A stretch of DNA of 64,000 nt, from NCBI RefSeq assembly GCF_017377715.1, contig NZ_JAFVMF010000011.1:107487-171486 (forward strand). The letters are read 5' to 3'. Below, piece by piece: positions 53,832-63,968 of the stretch. The notes under the pieces were generated by a model. The model was not told the origin of the DNA and ran no database searches. It saw nothing but the letters and a program-made list of their open reading frames with translations. Both the position numbers and the translations under genes were made by a program. Each line of letters opens with the position of its first letter. Within the stretch, counting starts at the first letter, position 1. Origin of the DNA: Acetobacter sacchari. GTDB lineage: Bacteria > Pseudomonadota > Alphaproteobacteria > Acetobacterales > Acetobacteraceae.

Positions 53832-56800
53832 ATGGACAAGCGCCTCGCCCTTTTTGCTCTTGCGTCTATTTATTACGTGACGCCGCTTTACGCGGATGCG
53901 CCTAACGTTCAGGCGGAATCAGTGAAGCCAGTGCTGAATTTCCAGCGCCTGACATTAAGCACTGGCGGCGCTCGCCCTGAGGTGTGCCTGAAATTTGATC
54001 GTCCTCTCGATAGCACAGCAACGCCACAGTATGCGGACCATCTGACGCTGACGCCCAGCCTGCGTCCCGACGTCCGGGTTGACGACCACGATCTTTGTAT
54101 TGGCGGTCTCGCGTGGGGCGCGCGTTACCAAATTGCATTGTCCAGCGGTGTCCATGACGCCGACGGCGGACGGCTCGCCGCGCCTGTCCATGTTACAGTT
54201 TCGACGGGCGACCGCACGCCGCAACTTGCGCTGGGCGGTGGGGGCTATGTTCTGCCACGCAAGACCGCGGCTGGTGTTGATGTCCAGACAGTCAACATGG
54301 ATCATGTGCGCGTCGCGGTCTGGCGCATGTCGCAGGCGTCGTCCCTGCGTCTGACTAACGGCAGCGACGATTATCCCCGCGTCGATCTCTCAACAAGTGC
54401 GATGAATTCGTGGGAGTTCACGCGTCTGCGAGACTCCCAGTTGACCAAAATTTGGTCGGGCGTGCTGGACGTCGACAATAGCCGCAACGCAACGGTCACC
54501 ACTGCTTTCCCGCTTGCCGGGCTTATCCAGGGGCAGAAGCCTGGGCTTTACCTTGTGACTGCGGAGAATGCGGCGACGCCTTCCTCGCGTAGTCTTCTCG
54601 CGCCCGACGCGTCACAAGATGGGATGGGCGCGAATGACGGTTCGCTTGCGGCGCATTGGATCAATGTTTCAGATCTTGGCCTCTCGGCCATACGAGGGCA
54701 GGACGGACTACATGTCTTTGCGCGCTCACTCGCTACGGCGACGCCGCTTTCCGGCGTAACTGTTACACTGACCGCCCAGGGCGGCGATGAGCTTGGCGTC
54801 GTGAGGACCGATAAAACGGGTCAGGCAATTTTTGCGCCGGGTCTGATGCGTGGAGCGCGCGCGGAGACGCCGACGTCAGTCGCCGCCAACGGGCCGGACG
54901 GCGACTTCGCGATGATTCGCGTTAACCAGTCCTGGTTCGATCTCTCCGATCGTGGCGCCGATGGGCAGCCCATGCCCGGTGAACAACAGGCTGAACTGGT
55001 TACGGATAGAGGGATCTATCGCCCGGGAGAAACGGTTAACGTGACCGCGTTGCTGCGCGATCACAGAGGCAACGCCCTGTCGTCACAACCATTGATCCTT
55101 GTGTTGACGCGCCCTGACGGCGTGGAAGCGCGCCGCGCCACGCTGCCTGCGCGTTCGGGCGGCGGATTTGTGACGACCGAGGCATTGACCGACAGCGCGC
55201 CGTTGGGATCATGGACGCTCAAGGCATATGCAGACCCAACCTCCGCACCGATTGGCTCTGCCAGTTTCGACGTTCAGGACTTTGTGCCGCAGACGCTGGC
55301 GGTCACTGTATCTGCGGATTCAAAAACATTCCCTGTTGATGGTCCGATGAACGTCAAGCTTGACGGCCGGTATCTATATGGGACGCCCGCTGCAGGGCTA
55401 CATGGCGACGGCACAGTGAAAATTGTGGCGGATGATGCTCCGATTGAGGGTTTGTCCGACTATAGCTTCGGGCTGAACACGCAAAAAGTACAAGGCGACG
55501 AGCAAAAACTGACGGTTCCGGATGCTGATCCGCAGGGGCATGCAACGATTTCCGTTCATCCGGACGTGCCCTCCGGACTGACCATGCCCCTTAAGGTCGA
55601 GATCAACGCAGCGATGCAAGATCCCGCCGGTCGCAGTGTCGGCCAGACGCTCACGCTACCTCTCGCGCGTACGCGGCCGCTCATCGGCGTCAAGACCCAT
55701 GACAGCGGTGGCGATGGCGACACCCAAACTGTTCCGGCCGAAATCGTAACCTTCGGGCCTGACAACAAGCCTGTCGCGGTGAAGGGGCTGGCCTGGAGCG
55801 TCGTGCGTGAGAATATAGTTTATGACTGGATTCACGATGATGGACGCTGGAGTTTCCGTGAACATGTTCTTGATGAACCGGTTCAGCATGGCGCCACGGA
55901 TACCGGCGCAGATGGTCACGCCGCGCTGTCGGAGTCCCTGCCCCCGGCACGATATCGTCTGGTCGTCACGGATCCGGCTACCGGAGCGGCGTCGTCGCGC
56001 GAGTTCTATGTCGGGTGGTGGTCCGCGGGAGATGACAAACCGACCGCCCCCGACCGCCTTGTCGTAACCGCAAAGGACAAGATCCTTCCCGAAACGGGCG
56101 CTACATCCGTCCATATTGACGCACCTTTCGCCGGCAAGGCCCAGATTGTCGTGGCGACCGACCGTATCGAAAGCGTCCGCGACGTTGATGTTCCAAAAGG
56201 CGGCGTCGATGTGCCTGTAAAGGCTAGCGCCGACTGGCCGGGGGGCGCCTATGTCCTCGCGACGCTCTACCGTCCGCTTAATGCTCCTGCACGATCCCAT
56301 GAGCCGACGCGCGCCGTGGGGTTGACCTACGTTGGTCTGGATCAGTCGGCGCACAAGTTGGCGGTGACGCTGGACGCTCCGAGCGTGATTCGACCTCAAG
56401 GCAAGCTGACTGTGCCCGTCACGGTTCATGGTGGCGCCGTTGGACCGATTCATCTGACGCTTTCTGCTGTGGACAAGGGAATTCTTGGTCTGACCGCCTG
56501 GACGCAACCCGACGTATTCAAGGCGCTCTACGGGAGAAGGGAGCTGGCCGTCGACGTCACCGACACCTACGCGCAACTGCTGTCGCCAACGGGTTCTGTC
56601 GGCGCAATTCATGAAGGCGGCGATGAGGGCGGAGGCCCAACGGGGTTAGGCGTGACCTCAACCCGGGTCGTCTCCTTGTTCTCCGGGGAGGTCACGCCGG
56701 ACGCCAACGGCCGTGCTTCGGTCACTCTGGACGTGCCTGATTTTGAGGGCGCGCTGGGCCTTATGGCGACGGCATGGCGTGACGACGCCGTCGGCGGTGG

Positions 56801-58814
56801 AGAAGCGGAAACCGTCGTCCGGGATCCCGTTTTCGCCGATCTGACGTTACCCCGGTTCCTCGCGCCAGGCGACGCTGCAGTCAGTCTGGTTTCACTTGTG
56901 AACACGGATGGCGCGCCCGGGCGTTATTCCGTGAGTATCAAGGCCGATGGGCCTGTTGTCGCCACAGGGCCGCACGAGTTTTCGGCCGATCTTGCGCAAG
57001 GCGCGCGGCAGGGATTTTCGACCACTCTGACTGCTACCGCGTCGGGTGTTGGTCATATGACGGCGACCTTGCGCGACGTGGGTGGAAAAGTACTGCTTAC
57101 CCGTAACTGGGACATGCAGGTCCGCTCGGGCCACCTTCCCCTGACGCAGTCGATGCTGCGCAAGCAGGCGCCGGGCGAGAGCTATACCGTCGATCCTGCG
57201 GCGCTCGCCGCCTTCGAGCCCGGAGCTTCGGTGACAGTGAGCTATTCGGGTATCGGTGGCGTAGATACGATCGGACTCTTGCAATCTCTGGAAGGTTTTG
57301 CGTGGGGGGATTCGGAAAGTCTGGCGTCGGCGGCCCGACCGCTGCTGCTCTTCAGGGGGCACAAGCAGCTCGGTCTGGAAACCATAGCTGGCGGCCCGGA
57401 CAAACGCATACGCGACGCTGTCGCCACGCTTCTGGACCGTGAGGACGCAGGTGGACGGATCGGCGACTGGCGTTTGAACGACGGCGGAACCTTGCCATGG
57501 ACGCAGATTTATCTGGTCGATTTCCTAACCCGTGCGAAAGTCGCAGGATACGCTGTGCCCGACGACGCGCTCAGGCATGCACTGGACTGGCTCGATACGG
57601 AGCAGGCGCAGGGGCGTGCCTCCGAAGATGGTGAAAATGCACGGGACAACTCCGTTACGCCCGATACGCGAGCTTATGCGCTTTACGTTCTAGCGCGAGC
57701 AGGACGCCTTGACGCTCCCGCGCTGCGCGCCTTGTACGACAACGTCGACACGGTGGGAGGACATGGCGCGCGAAGACTTTTCTGGGGCGGGGGCGATGCG
57801 GCTGAGGCCACGCAGGCCGATGCGTTGGCGTTAGGTCACCTTGCGGGCGGACTTGCCTTGTCCAGCCAGCGTAAGTCGAGTGACGACGTTTTCGGAATGG
57901 CTGTAGACGCATTGGGGCCGCCGCGCGTCGGCCGCCCAGGATTGTTCGACTGGACGTACTGGGCCTACGTTCGAGATCTGGCGGGCCTGACCCCGCTTGC
58001 TGCGGAGAGCGGTAACGGTGGTCTTGCCCAGAAACTCGCCGATCGATTTGCCGATCTGACGTTAAGCCCCGCCGAACTACCTGATCAGACCAAGACAGGC
58101 CTTCTGGAAACCGCCGCCGCCATGAACCGCGACGTCGCCGGCAGGAGCATAACCGTGAACGGGCAGGTCCAGCCGACGCCTTTGCAGTTGCCGCTCGCAT
58201 TCACGCCGAACTCGTCGGAGCTGCAGGGCTATAAAGTCACCAACTCGGGTTCGACCCCGCTCTGGTTGGCGGTTACGACGACGGGTTCACCCAAGGAGGT
58301 GACAAAACCTTTAATGCAAGGCTTTACGCTCACTGTCACCTCGCGGACGATGAGCGGGGAGCCGGTTGATATCGCTCACCTGCGACAGAACGACCGATTT
58401 CTGGTCGTTATAGAGGGCGCCGCGGACGATCACGACCTTCATCACTGTGTCATCGCGGACATGTTGCCAGCGGGATGGGAGATCGAGGGCCTCGCAAAAG
58501 GTGCGTCAAATGACGATGACAGCGACGAGAGCAAAGATAACGGTGGTTTTTCGTTTCTTGGCGAAACAAGCGTAACGCGTTCCGTCTCGCTGCAGGATGA
58601 TCGCTTTATCGCCGCATTCGATCTGCATGGAGACAGAATGGCGAACGCCAACAAAGAGGGTGCGCTGAAGGCGTCGGAATTCCGACTGGCTTACATTGTG
58701 AGGGCTGTGACGCCGGGTCATTTCCTGCGTCCGGAAACGATCGTGCAAGACCGCTATCGTCCGACGTTAACCGCACGCTCAGCCGCCGGGACGACCGATA
58801 TAGCGACGCGATGA
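53832..58814 (+). CDS. Bacterial alpha-2-macroglobulin without thioester motif
   Basis: The 1660-residue product has a Sec signal peptide (LALFALASIYYVTPLYADA) and the whole macroglobulin layout. It has MG domains with TDRGIYRPGETVNVTALLRD, a bait-like variable region, the FEGALGLMATAWRDDAVGG block, and the alpha-helical thioester domain (about 1140-1420). Where thioester members read YGC.EQT, this one has FAWGDSESLASAARPL (Asp1160-Ser-Glu-Ser), so the protease trap cannot form a covalent bond. Lipid attachment is also not evident. It overlaps pbpC by 4 bases; the pair is thought to protect and repair the cell wall. Confidence 0.92.
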   Translation: MDKRLALFALASIYYVTPLYADAPNVQAESVKPVLNFQRLTLSTGGARPEVCLKFDRPLDSTATPQYADHLTLTPSLRPDVRVDDHDLCIGGLAWGARYQIALSSGVHDADGGRLAAPVHVTVSTGDRTPQLALGGGGYVLPRKTAAGVDVQTVNMDHVRVAVWRMSQASSLRLTNGSDDYPRVDLSTSAMNSWEFTRLRDSQLTKIWSGVLDVDNSRNATVTTAFPLAGLIQGQKPGLYLVTAENAATPSSRSLLAPDASQDGMGANDGSLAAHWINVSDLGLSAIRGQDGLHVFARSLATATPLSGVTVTLTAQGGDELGVVRTDKTGQAIFAPGLMRGARAETPTSVAANGPDGDFAMIRVNQSWFDLSDRGADGQPMPGEQQAELVTDRGIYRPGETVNVTALLRDHRGNALSSQPLILVLTRPDGVEARRATLPARSGGGFVTTEALTDSAPLGSWTLKAYADPTSAPIGSASFDVQDFVPQTLAVTVSADSKTFPVDGPMNVKLDGRYLYGTPAAGLHGDGTVKIVADDAPIEGLSDYSFGLNTQKVQGDEQKLTVPDADPQGHATISVHPDVPSGLTMPLKVEINAAMQDPAGRSVGQTLTLPLARTRPLIGVKTHDSGGDGDTQTVPAEIVTFGPDNKPVAVKGLAWSVVRENIVYDWIHDDGRWSFREHVLDEPVQHGATDTGADGHAALSESLPPARYRLVVTDPATGAASSREFYVGWWSAGDDKPTAPDRLVVTAKDKILPETGATSVHIDAPFAGKAQIVVATDRIESVRDVDVPKGGVDVPVKASADWPGGAYVLATLYRPLNAPARSHEPTRAVGLTYVGLDQSAHKLAVTLDAPSVIRPQGKLTVPVTVHGGAVGPIHLTLSAVDKGILGLTAWTQPDVFKALYGRRELAVDVTDTYAQLLSPTGSVGAIHEGGDEGGGPTGLGVTSTRVVSLFSGEVTPDANGRASVTLDVPDFEGALGLMATAWRDDAVGGGEAETVVRDPVFADLTLPRFLAPGDAAVSLVSLVNTDGAPGRYSVSIKADGPVVATGPHEFSADLAQGARQGFSTTLTATASGVGHMTATLRDVGGKVLLTRNWDMQVRSGHLPLTQSMLRKQAPGESYTVDPAALAAFEPGASVTVSYSGIGGVDTIGLLQSLEGFAWGDSESLASAARPLLLFRGHKQLGLETIAGGPDKRIRDAVATLLDREDAGGRIGDWRLNDGGTLPWTQIYLVDFLTRAKVAGYAVPDDALRHALDWLDTEQAQGRASEDGENARDNSVTPDTRAYALYVLARAGRLDAPALRALYDNVDTVGGHGARRLFWGGGDAAEATQADALALGHLAGGLALSSQRKSSDDVFGMAVDALGPPRVGRPGLFDWTYWAYVRDLAGLTPLAAESGNGGLAQKLADRFADLTLSPAELPDQTKTGLLETAAAMNRDVAGRSITVNGQVQPTPLQLPLAFTPNSSELQGYKVTNSGSTPLWLAVTTTGSPKEVTKPLMQGFTLTVTSRTMSGEPVDIAHLRQNDRFLVVIEGAADDHDLHHCVIADMLPAGWEIEGLAKGASNDDDSDESKDNGGFSFLGETSVTRSVSLQDDRFIAAFDLHGDRMANANKEGALKASEFRLAYIVRAVTPGHFLRPETIVQDRYRPTLTARSAAGTTDIATR

Positions 58815-60838
58815 CGTTCGTTCAGCGAGGCCGACGTGTTGCGTTCACGACGCTTGCGCGATTCAGTAAATCACGGCGTGGCCTGTTTTTTCCAGCCGCC
58901 GGGTTCGTCGCGCTTTGCACGCTTGCCGTGGCGGCGGACTATTTCTTTCCGCCCGATCTGTCGCGCGCGAAACAGCAAGCCCTGATTCTCAGGGACTGCA
59001 ACGGCTTAAACCTTGACGCACGTGTCAGCGCAGATGGAAGCTGGAGACTGACGACACGAAGCGTCGACGTCGATCCGGCATATCTCACCCTGCTGTTGAA
59101 AACCGAAGACCGACGCTTTTGGTGGCATCCTGGGGTAGACCCGTTTTCTGTCATGCGTGCAGCGTGGCAACTTGCCTTGCGCGGCCATATCGTGTCCGGA
59201 GGATCGACGCTGGCGATGCAAACTGCGCGCCTGCTCACGCCTCATCGCCATACGTGGCGTGGTAAAATTGAAGACGCCTTCCGCGCGATCCAGCTCGAAT
59301 GGCGTTACGGTCATGCGGGCGTACTCGATTTATATCTGACGCTCGCGCCCGAAGGAGGCTCTATTGAAGGCGTGCGTGCGGGTTCCCTTCGCTGGTTTGG
59401 GCATGAGCCGGAGCGTCTCAGTCTGGCTGAATCCGCTCTGCTCGTAGCCCTGCCCCGCCGTCCGACAGCTCTGCGTCCCGATCGGCATCCTGACGCGGCG
59501 TTACGAGCGACCGCCAGGGTTCTCGCCAATGTGAACGCAGCCCCACCAAGCGTCCTGGCTCTGCGGCTTGAGGCTGCCCGTATCCCGCATGACTCCCCTT
59601 CCCTGCTCGCGCATGAGTGGCGAGGCGGTGTCCGTGGGGTTTTGCGAACGAGCCTTGACCGCGCCCGGCAGGAGACCGTGCAACGTATCCTCCGCGCTGT
59701 ATCGCCGCCGCGTCGCGGAGGATGGGCGGCCCTCGTGCTCCGTCGTGATGGAAGCGTCATGGCATGGGTCGGCAATGCGGGCAACGAGTGCCCGGGCTGC
59801 GATGCAGATATGGTTACAGCGTGGCGTTCACCCGGATCCACAATGAAACCGTTCATTTATGGTCTGGCGTTTCAGCAGGGACTTCTGACTCCCGACACAA
59901 TCGTCCACGACAACGCGGAACGATTTTCGAACTATACGCCTCGTAATTACGATCGCGTCTTCCACGGAGCGATCACAGTCCGCAAGGCGTTGCAGCAATC
60001 CTACAACCTTCCTGCGGTACGGGCGCTTGACCTGATTGGCGCACGCTACTTTGCGGCGACGCTGCATGACAACGGCGTCGATTTAAGATTGCCCGGAGGA
60101 ACGTCGCCCAGTCTCGCCATAGCGCTCGGCGGCGCGGGCGTGCGCATGCTCGATTTGGGGCAACTGTATAATGCGCTCGCTCGCGGGGGTCTGAGTTCTC
60201 CTCCCACCATTTCATGGCCTGCGCCCAAATCCCAGCCCACGCGCTTATTCAGTACCGGCGCGGCGCGGCAGATTTTGTCCATTCTCCGCGGCGCGCCAAT
60301 GCCTGTCGGGTTAGCCAATGCCCGGGATCGGGACCTCGCGTTCAAAACTGGCACGTCATATGGGCAGCGCGATGCGTGGGCTGCGGGCGTGTGTGGCGGG
60401 TGGACCGTGGTCGTTTGGGGCGGCAGGCCTGACGGCGCTCCAAGCCCCGGTATCACAGGCCTTCGCCTTGCGGCTCCGTTAATGGTGCAGATCATGAATA
60501 CCTTGCCAATCGAGCCAACAGAAATGGGCGCGCCCTTGCCAGCTTTGGGTGAATTATCGCCATCTCTTGAGATTTTACCGGAACGGCAGGGACCGCATAT
60601 AGTGTCACCACCAGATGGCGCTGTTGTGGAGAGCTTTGCGGACGATGGTTCAGCGACGCCGATCGGATTGGAAGCATCCGGTGGGGCGCAACCCTATCGC
60701 TGGATCATCAACGGTCGCACTTTGTCGGTGGAATCTGGCGTTACGCCTTCATGGTTACCGGACGGGCCGGGATTTGCGCATGTTGCGGTGGTCGATGCTC
60801 AAGGACGAGGAGCGGCGGCCACAGTCAGGGTTCGATAA
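58811..60838 (+). CDS. pbpC: Penicillin-binding protein 1C
   Basis: The 675-residue protein has one N-terminal membrane segment and a glycosyltransferase-51 domain (KTEDRRFWWHPGVD; SGGSTLAMQTARLL). A transpeptidase domain with all three active-site motifs follows: SPGSTMKPF (Ser-x-x-Lys), QQSYNLPAV (Ser-Tyr-Asn) and FKTGTSYG (Lys-Thr-Gly). A C-terminal beta-sandwich typical of PbpC (VSPPDGAVVE...; ASGGAQPYRWIINGR) closes it. It starts in the ATGA overlap with the macroglobulin gene, the usual pairing. Confidence 0.95.
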   Translation: MTFVQRGRRVAFTTLARFSKSRRGLFFPAAGFVALCTLAVAADYFFPPDLSRAKQQALILRDCNGLNLDARVSADGSWRLTTRSVDVDPAYLTLLLKTEDRRFWWHPGVDPFSVMRAAWQLALRGHIVSGGSTLAMQTARLLTPHRHTWRGKIEDAFRAIQLEWRYGHAGVLDLYLTLAPEGGSIEGVRAGSLRWFGHEPERLSLAESALLVALPRRPTALRPDRHPDAALRATARVLANVNAAPPSVLALRLEAARIPHDSPSLLAHEWRGGVRGVLRTSLDRARQETVQRILRAVSPPRRGGWAALVLRRDGSVMAWVGNAGNECPGCDADMVTAWRSPGSTMKPFIYGLAFQQGLLTPDTIVHDNAERFSNYTPRNYDRVFHGAITVRKALQQSYNLPAVRALDLIGARYFAATLHDNGVDLRLPGGTSPSLAIALGGAGVRMLDLGQLYNALARGGLSSPPTISWPAPKSQPTRLFSTGAARQILSILRGAPMPVGLANARDRDLAFKTGTSYGQRDAWAAGVCGGWTVVVWGGRPDGAPSPGITGLRLAAPLMVQIMNTLPIEPTEMGAPLPALGELSPSLEILPERQGPHIVSPPDGAVVESFADDGSATPIGLEASGGAQPYRWIINGRTLSVESGVTPSWLPDGPGFAHVAVVDAQGRGAAATVRVR

Positions 60839-61154
60839 GCAGAGGCAGCGATAGACTAGGCCACGATTTTTCTGTAGAGCATCCCTGAATATGCGCGCAT
60901 CATATTTCCGCTTGGGCAACATCCATAGGGTCATTAGAGCGCCTTCGAACAATGTGTTTATTTTCTGAAAAGATTAAATAAAATTATTATGAAAATAAGT
61001 TTATTAGGAATCAAGGGTTTTGTTAGACACCGGAACGAATAAGCGGTGTGTATTGGCTCGTGGGGCTGGCGCAACGCTGACTGTTGGACTATTAGCATCG
61101 GGGTAAAGAATTCAGTCTAATGATGAATGCGTAATAACTTTCCAGTAGGTATTC
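60839..61154. other. AT-rich intergenic stretch
   Basis: No gene is visible. Base composition changes sharply to AT-rich here, at the boundary between pbpC and the foreign-looking gene that follows. Confidence 0.4.
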
Positions 61155-62290
61155 ATGCTTATATCGGATGAAATTGCAGTGGTTCCTGTAGGAGTTTCTT
61201 GCATAAACGGGTATCAGATTGCTCGTCTAAAAAATAGATTCGAGAAGAAATTCGGTTGCAGTTTGATTGAAACTTCTTCTTTTTTTCGTTTTATATACCA
61301 AAATCCCCAAGGTATATCAAAATTTTTTGAAAAATATGTTTTTTTGGAAGAAAATATCTCATCATATGATATTTTAATAGAGAATCATTCATCTCAGGCT
61401 CCGTACATTCCTGAAACGGGAACATGGTTTGTTCATGACGAACCAGAAAGATTATCGCGAGAAACTGGAGTAGTTAGAAGTATTGATGAAATTATTTTGC
61501 ATGTAAGGTCAAAATACTCGTACCTACTTGAAAAAATGAGAGCATTAAAACACAAAAAAAACGGGTTTTTATTTTTGGAAACGCGGATCTGGAGCCGCGT
61601 TCATGGGATAGATATCTCAATGGATCGATTGACTGGCAGTTTACTCGTGAGGATATCGTTTCTGTCTGTCACTCCATTTCTAAAGCATACCCTCAAGGAG
61701 AGAATATCTATGTTTTTGTTGGGAGTAAACATAACGTTATTGACGAGATCGATATTTGCTCGGCTCACTTCCTGAACGGAGCGAATGAATGGCGAGGAAA
61801 CGACAAAGAGTGGGACGATTTATTCGAGTGTATATCTTTCAGTACAAACAATAGGGAAATGAATCTTAAGTTGAATAGAGATACCGTATCAAAAATAAAC
61901 CACGATAATTATTACTGTAGTAAAAATGAGGAAATTCAAATTTCTGAAACTGCTGTAAAACGCAAAGATATGTCTTTTTATATTGAATGCTTCGCATCGG
62001 AAAACGTTTTATACGGCCCTTACATTCGGTTAACGTCAGGTTTATATGAGGTCGAACTAACCATCGATACTCACAGTTTTAAGGGTGCAGGAATTCTGAA
62101 GATCACAGCAGATTGCGGACGTAGCGAGCTAACATCCCGCACTTTCGATATGAATGACATTAAAAGATTAGACGGAAGTATTAAAATACGTTTCAATATA
62201 GGCCACGATATAAAGGATACGGAAACTTGCCTCTCCGCGGATGGGTCACTCGTCTGCGATCTAAAATCTATCCGTATTTCCAGAATTTAA
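61155..62290 (+). CDS. AT-rich uncharacterised protein gene with a -1 frameshift at an A8 tract
   Basis: Two frames join at A8 (61554-61561). The first (from ATG 61155) reads ISDEIAVVPVGVSCINGYQI ... LLEKMRALKHKK. In the -1 frame it continues RVFIFGNADLEPRSWDRYLN, then ENIYVFVGSKHNVIDEIDIC, and on to a stop at 62288-62290, giving about 378 residues. As sequenced, the zero frame ends at 61775 after a tail (TRIWSRVHGIDIS...) that does not look coding. The start (G.SC...YQ..R) faintly recalls putative papain-like cysteine peptidases (DUF1796). The low GC and the codon use differ from all neighbours, which suggests horizontal transfer. Confidence 0.6.
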
Positions 62291-62430
62291 AGAGTAGGGC
62301 CCTGTTGCCATTCGTTGCCACTCAACTTGTAGCTGAATCGGAGCGTTTGATAGATATCCCGGCACGAATACGCATTGCAAAGAAAAACACATTGTTCGTT
62401 ATTTATACTGGAAAATTCTAGAATTACATC

Positions 62431-62850
62431 CTATTCTTTCGCCGCTTTCACTGGTTTTGAGCCGGTGTAGCCCTGATTAGCCCATGGTAGTTCCACGCTA
62501 CCGTCTGTTGCCTGCTGAATGGCTTGCGCGAGCGGACCGGCTTCTGCCTGGCCATCCTGTTTGCCGGGATGACGTGCAGGGCCAAAAGATGCTCCAGAGC
62601 ACCGACTGCCATCTTTTCGCACCATCATACCCAACGCGCAAACCACTCTCAGCGGTCGAACGCAGTGTCCGGCTGTCGATTCGCCGCTTTCGGCTCGGCT
62701 TGCTCTCTTTCAGCCAGAAGCGGCACGGCCCGAAGATCGTGGACAACAGCCTCGAAACATCCTCCGTCCATCCAGCGCCGGGATTGGTGATAAACCGCAG
62801 TCCACGGTGACAGATCGTTAGGCATCGCGCGCCATGCTATATATTGTTGC
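62431..62850 (-). pseudogene. IS5-family transposase remnant
   Basis: Reading leftward, MPNDLSPWTAVYHQSRRWMDGGCFEAVVHDLRAV matches the start of an IS5-type transposase, followed after frameshifts by DSRTLRSTAESGLRVGYDGAKR and QATDGSVELPWANQGYTGSKP. The C-terminal third with the catalytic Glu is absent. At least two frame changes are needed, so the gene is dead. Confidence 0.7.
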
Positions 62851-63011
62851 TCTATTAATATATTCTGAAATAATATCGTTCTGTGTTGAATTGGCATATA
62901 AGTAAACTGTTATTTACAGTGTCGCCTTCATAGCATACGCGTGACGATTTTTCTCTCGGCAAACAAGTCTACGCTCAGGATCTGTTAATTCATTGAGCTG
63001 AGCTGAGCTGT

Positions 63012-63840
63012 GTGTTGTGGCTCACAGGCTTACCGATGGCGGGACGGCCTGTGAGTGATTTGTTTTTGCTGTCTGAACGCCAGATGGATCTGATCAAGCC
63101 GTATTTTCCTCTGGCACATGGCCTGTCACGAGTGGACGACAGACGGGTTTTGAACGGGATCGGTTATATGGTCCCTGACGATTTTCAGCAGAGACGCCCG
63201 GAAAGGATGAGGCTCACACAAGATTTTATGCAACGGCTTTTCCTCTGGAGCTTCCCAGGTGTTTTCGACCGGATATTTACAGCGCTGACAGAACAGGCTG
63301 ACCGCTAGAGGTGCCCGAGGATTGACGCAATACGCCTCAAGGCTCATCGCAAGCAGCTTCTTCGCTCAATAAGGGCTTTTCCCCGTCATATTGGGTGCAC
63401 AAATGGGGGACTGAACACCAGTCAGCATGCCGTGTGTGACGTCGAGGGTCAATTCGCCCCCCCGTCGGCATCTAGCCACCTCCAAACGGTCAGTGACTTT
63501 AAGGGGGGGGCTGATATACCGCTGGCAGCCTTCCCGACGAGACAGAAGTGGTCATTGGCGACCGGAGTTACGACAGCAACCAGACCAGACAGGCGCTCGT
63601 CGAACGTAGCATCGCCACCCGCAATCCACCGAAGATGAGCAAAAAATCAACCCCGTCTTGCAACTGGCCTCTGTACAGGAGCGGCACCATACAGTCACGT
63701 CGACAAACCACTTCGCCGCAAGCTTTATCCTCTACCATAAAGAATGTGTGCCGAGCGCAATCGCCAGATACGGAAAGGTCGATGCGATCCCCCACGTTAC
63801 AATTTACGGCATATTCGAAAATTGATTTTATATATCGAGT
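63012..63840 (+). pseudogene. IS427-type (IS5 family) transposase remnant
   Basis: VSDLFLLSERQMDLIKPYFPLAHGLSRVDDRRVLNGI matches the N-terminus of IS427-group transposases. VIGDRSYDSNQTRQALVERSIA near 63550, in another frame, matches their second catalytic-Asp region. The middle and the end are scrambled by indels. Confidence 0.7.
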
Positions 63841-63968
63841 TATCATATTTTTTATATTGTTGAAATACTACGGCGTATCGTCAGTAAATCGCTGAGAGTA
63901 TTGTGTGAGGGTTGTACTTTCTGTTGCTCTGTTCTGACTGTTTTCCCGGTTTTGGGGGAGAGAAACAG

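Noticed and set aside
55656..56612. 318-residue antisense frame in the macroglobulin gene
   Set aside because: Opposite strand of a full-length conserved gene; no start signal and no recognisable motif.
57655..58200. 181-residue antisense frame in the macroglobulin gene
   Set aside because: Composition dominated by Arg, Ser and Pro and no ribosome site; a shadow frame.
62990..63010. GAGCT repeats as a CRISPR or regulatory array
   Set aside because: Only three short tandem units; more likely the worn end of the adjacent IS remnant. No CRISPR array, tRNA or rRNA gene was seen anywhere in the window.
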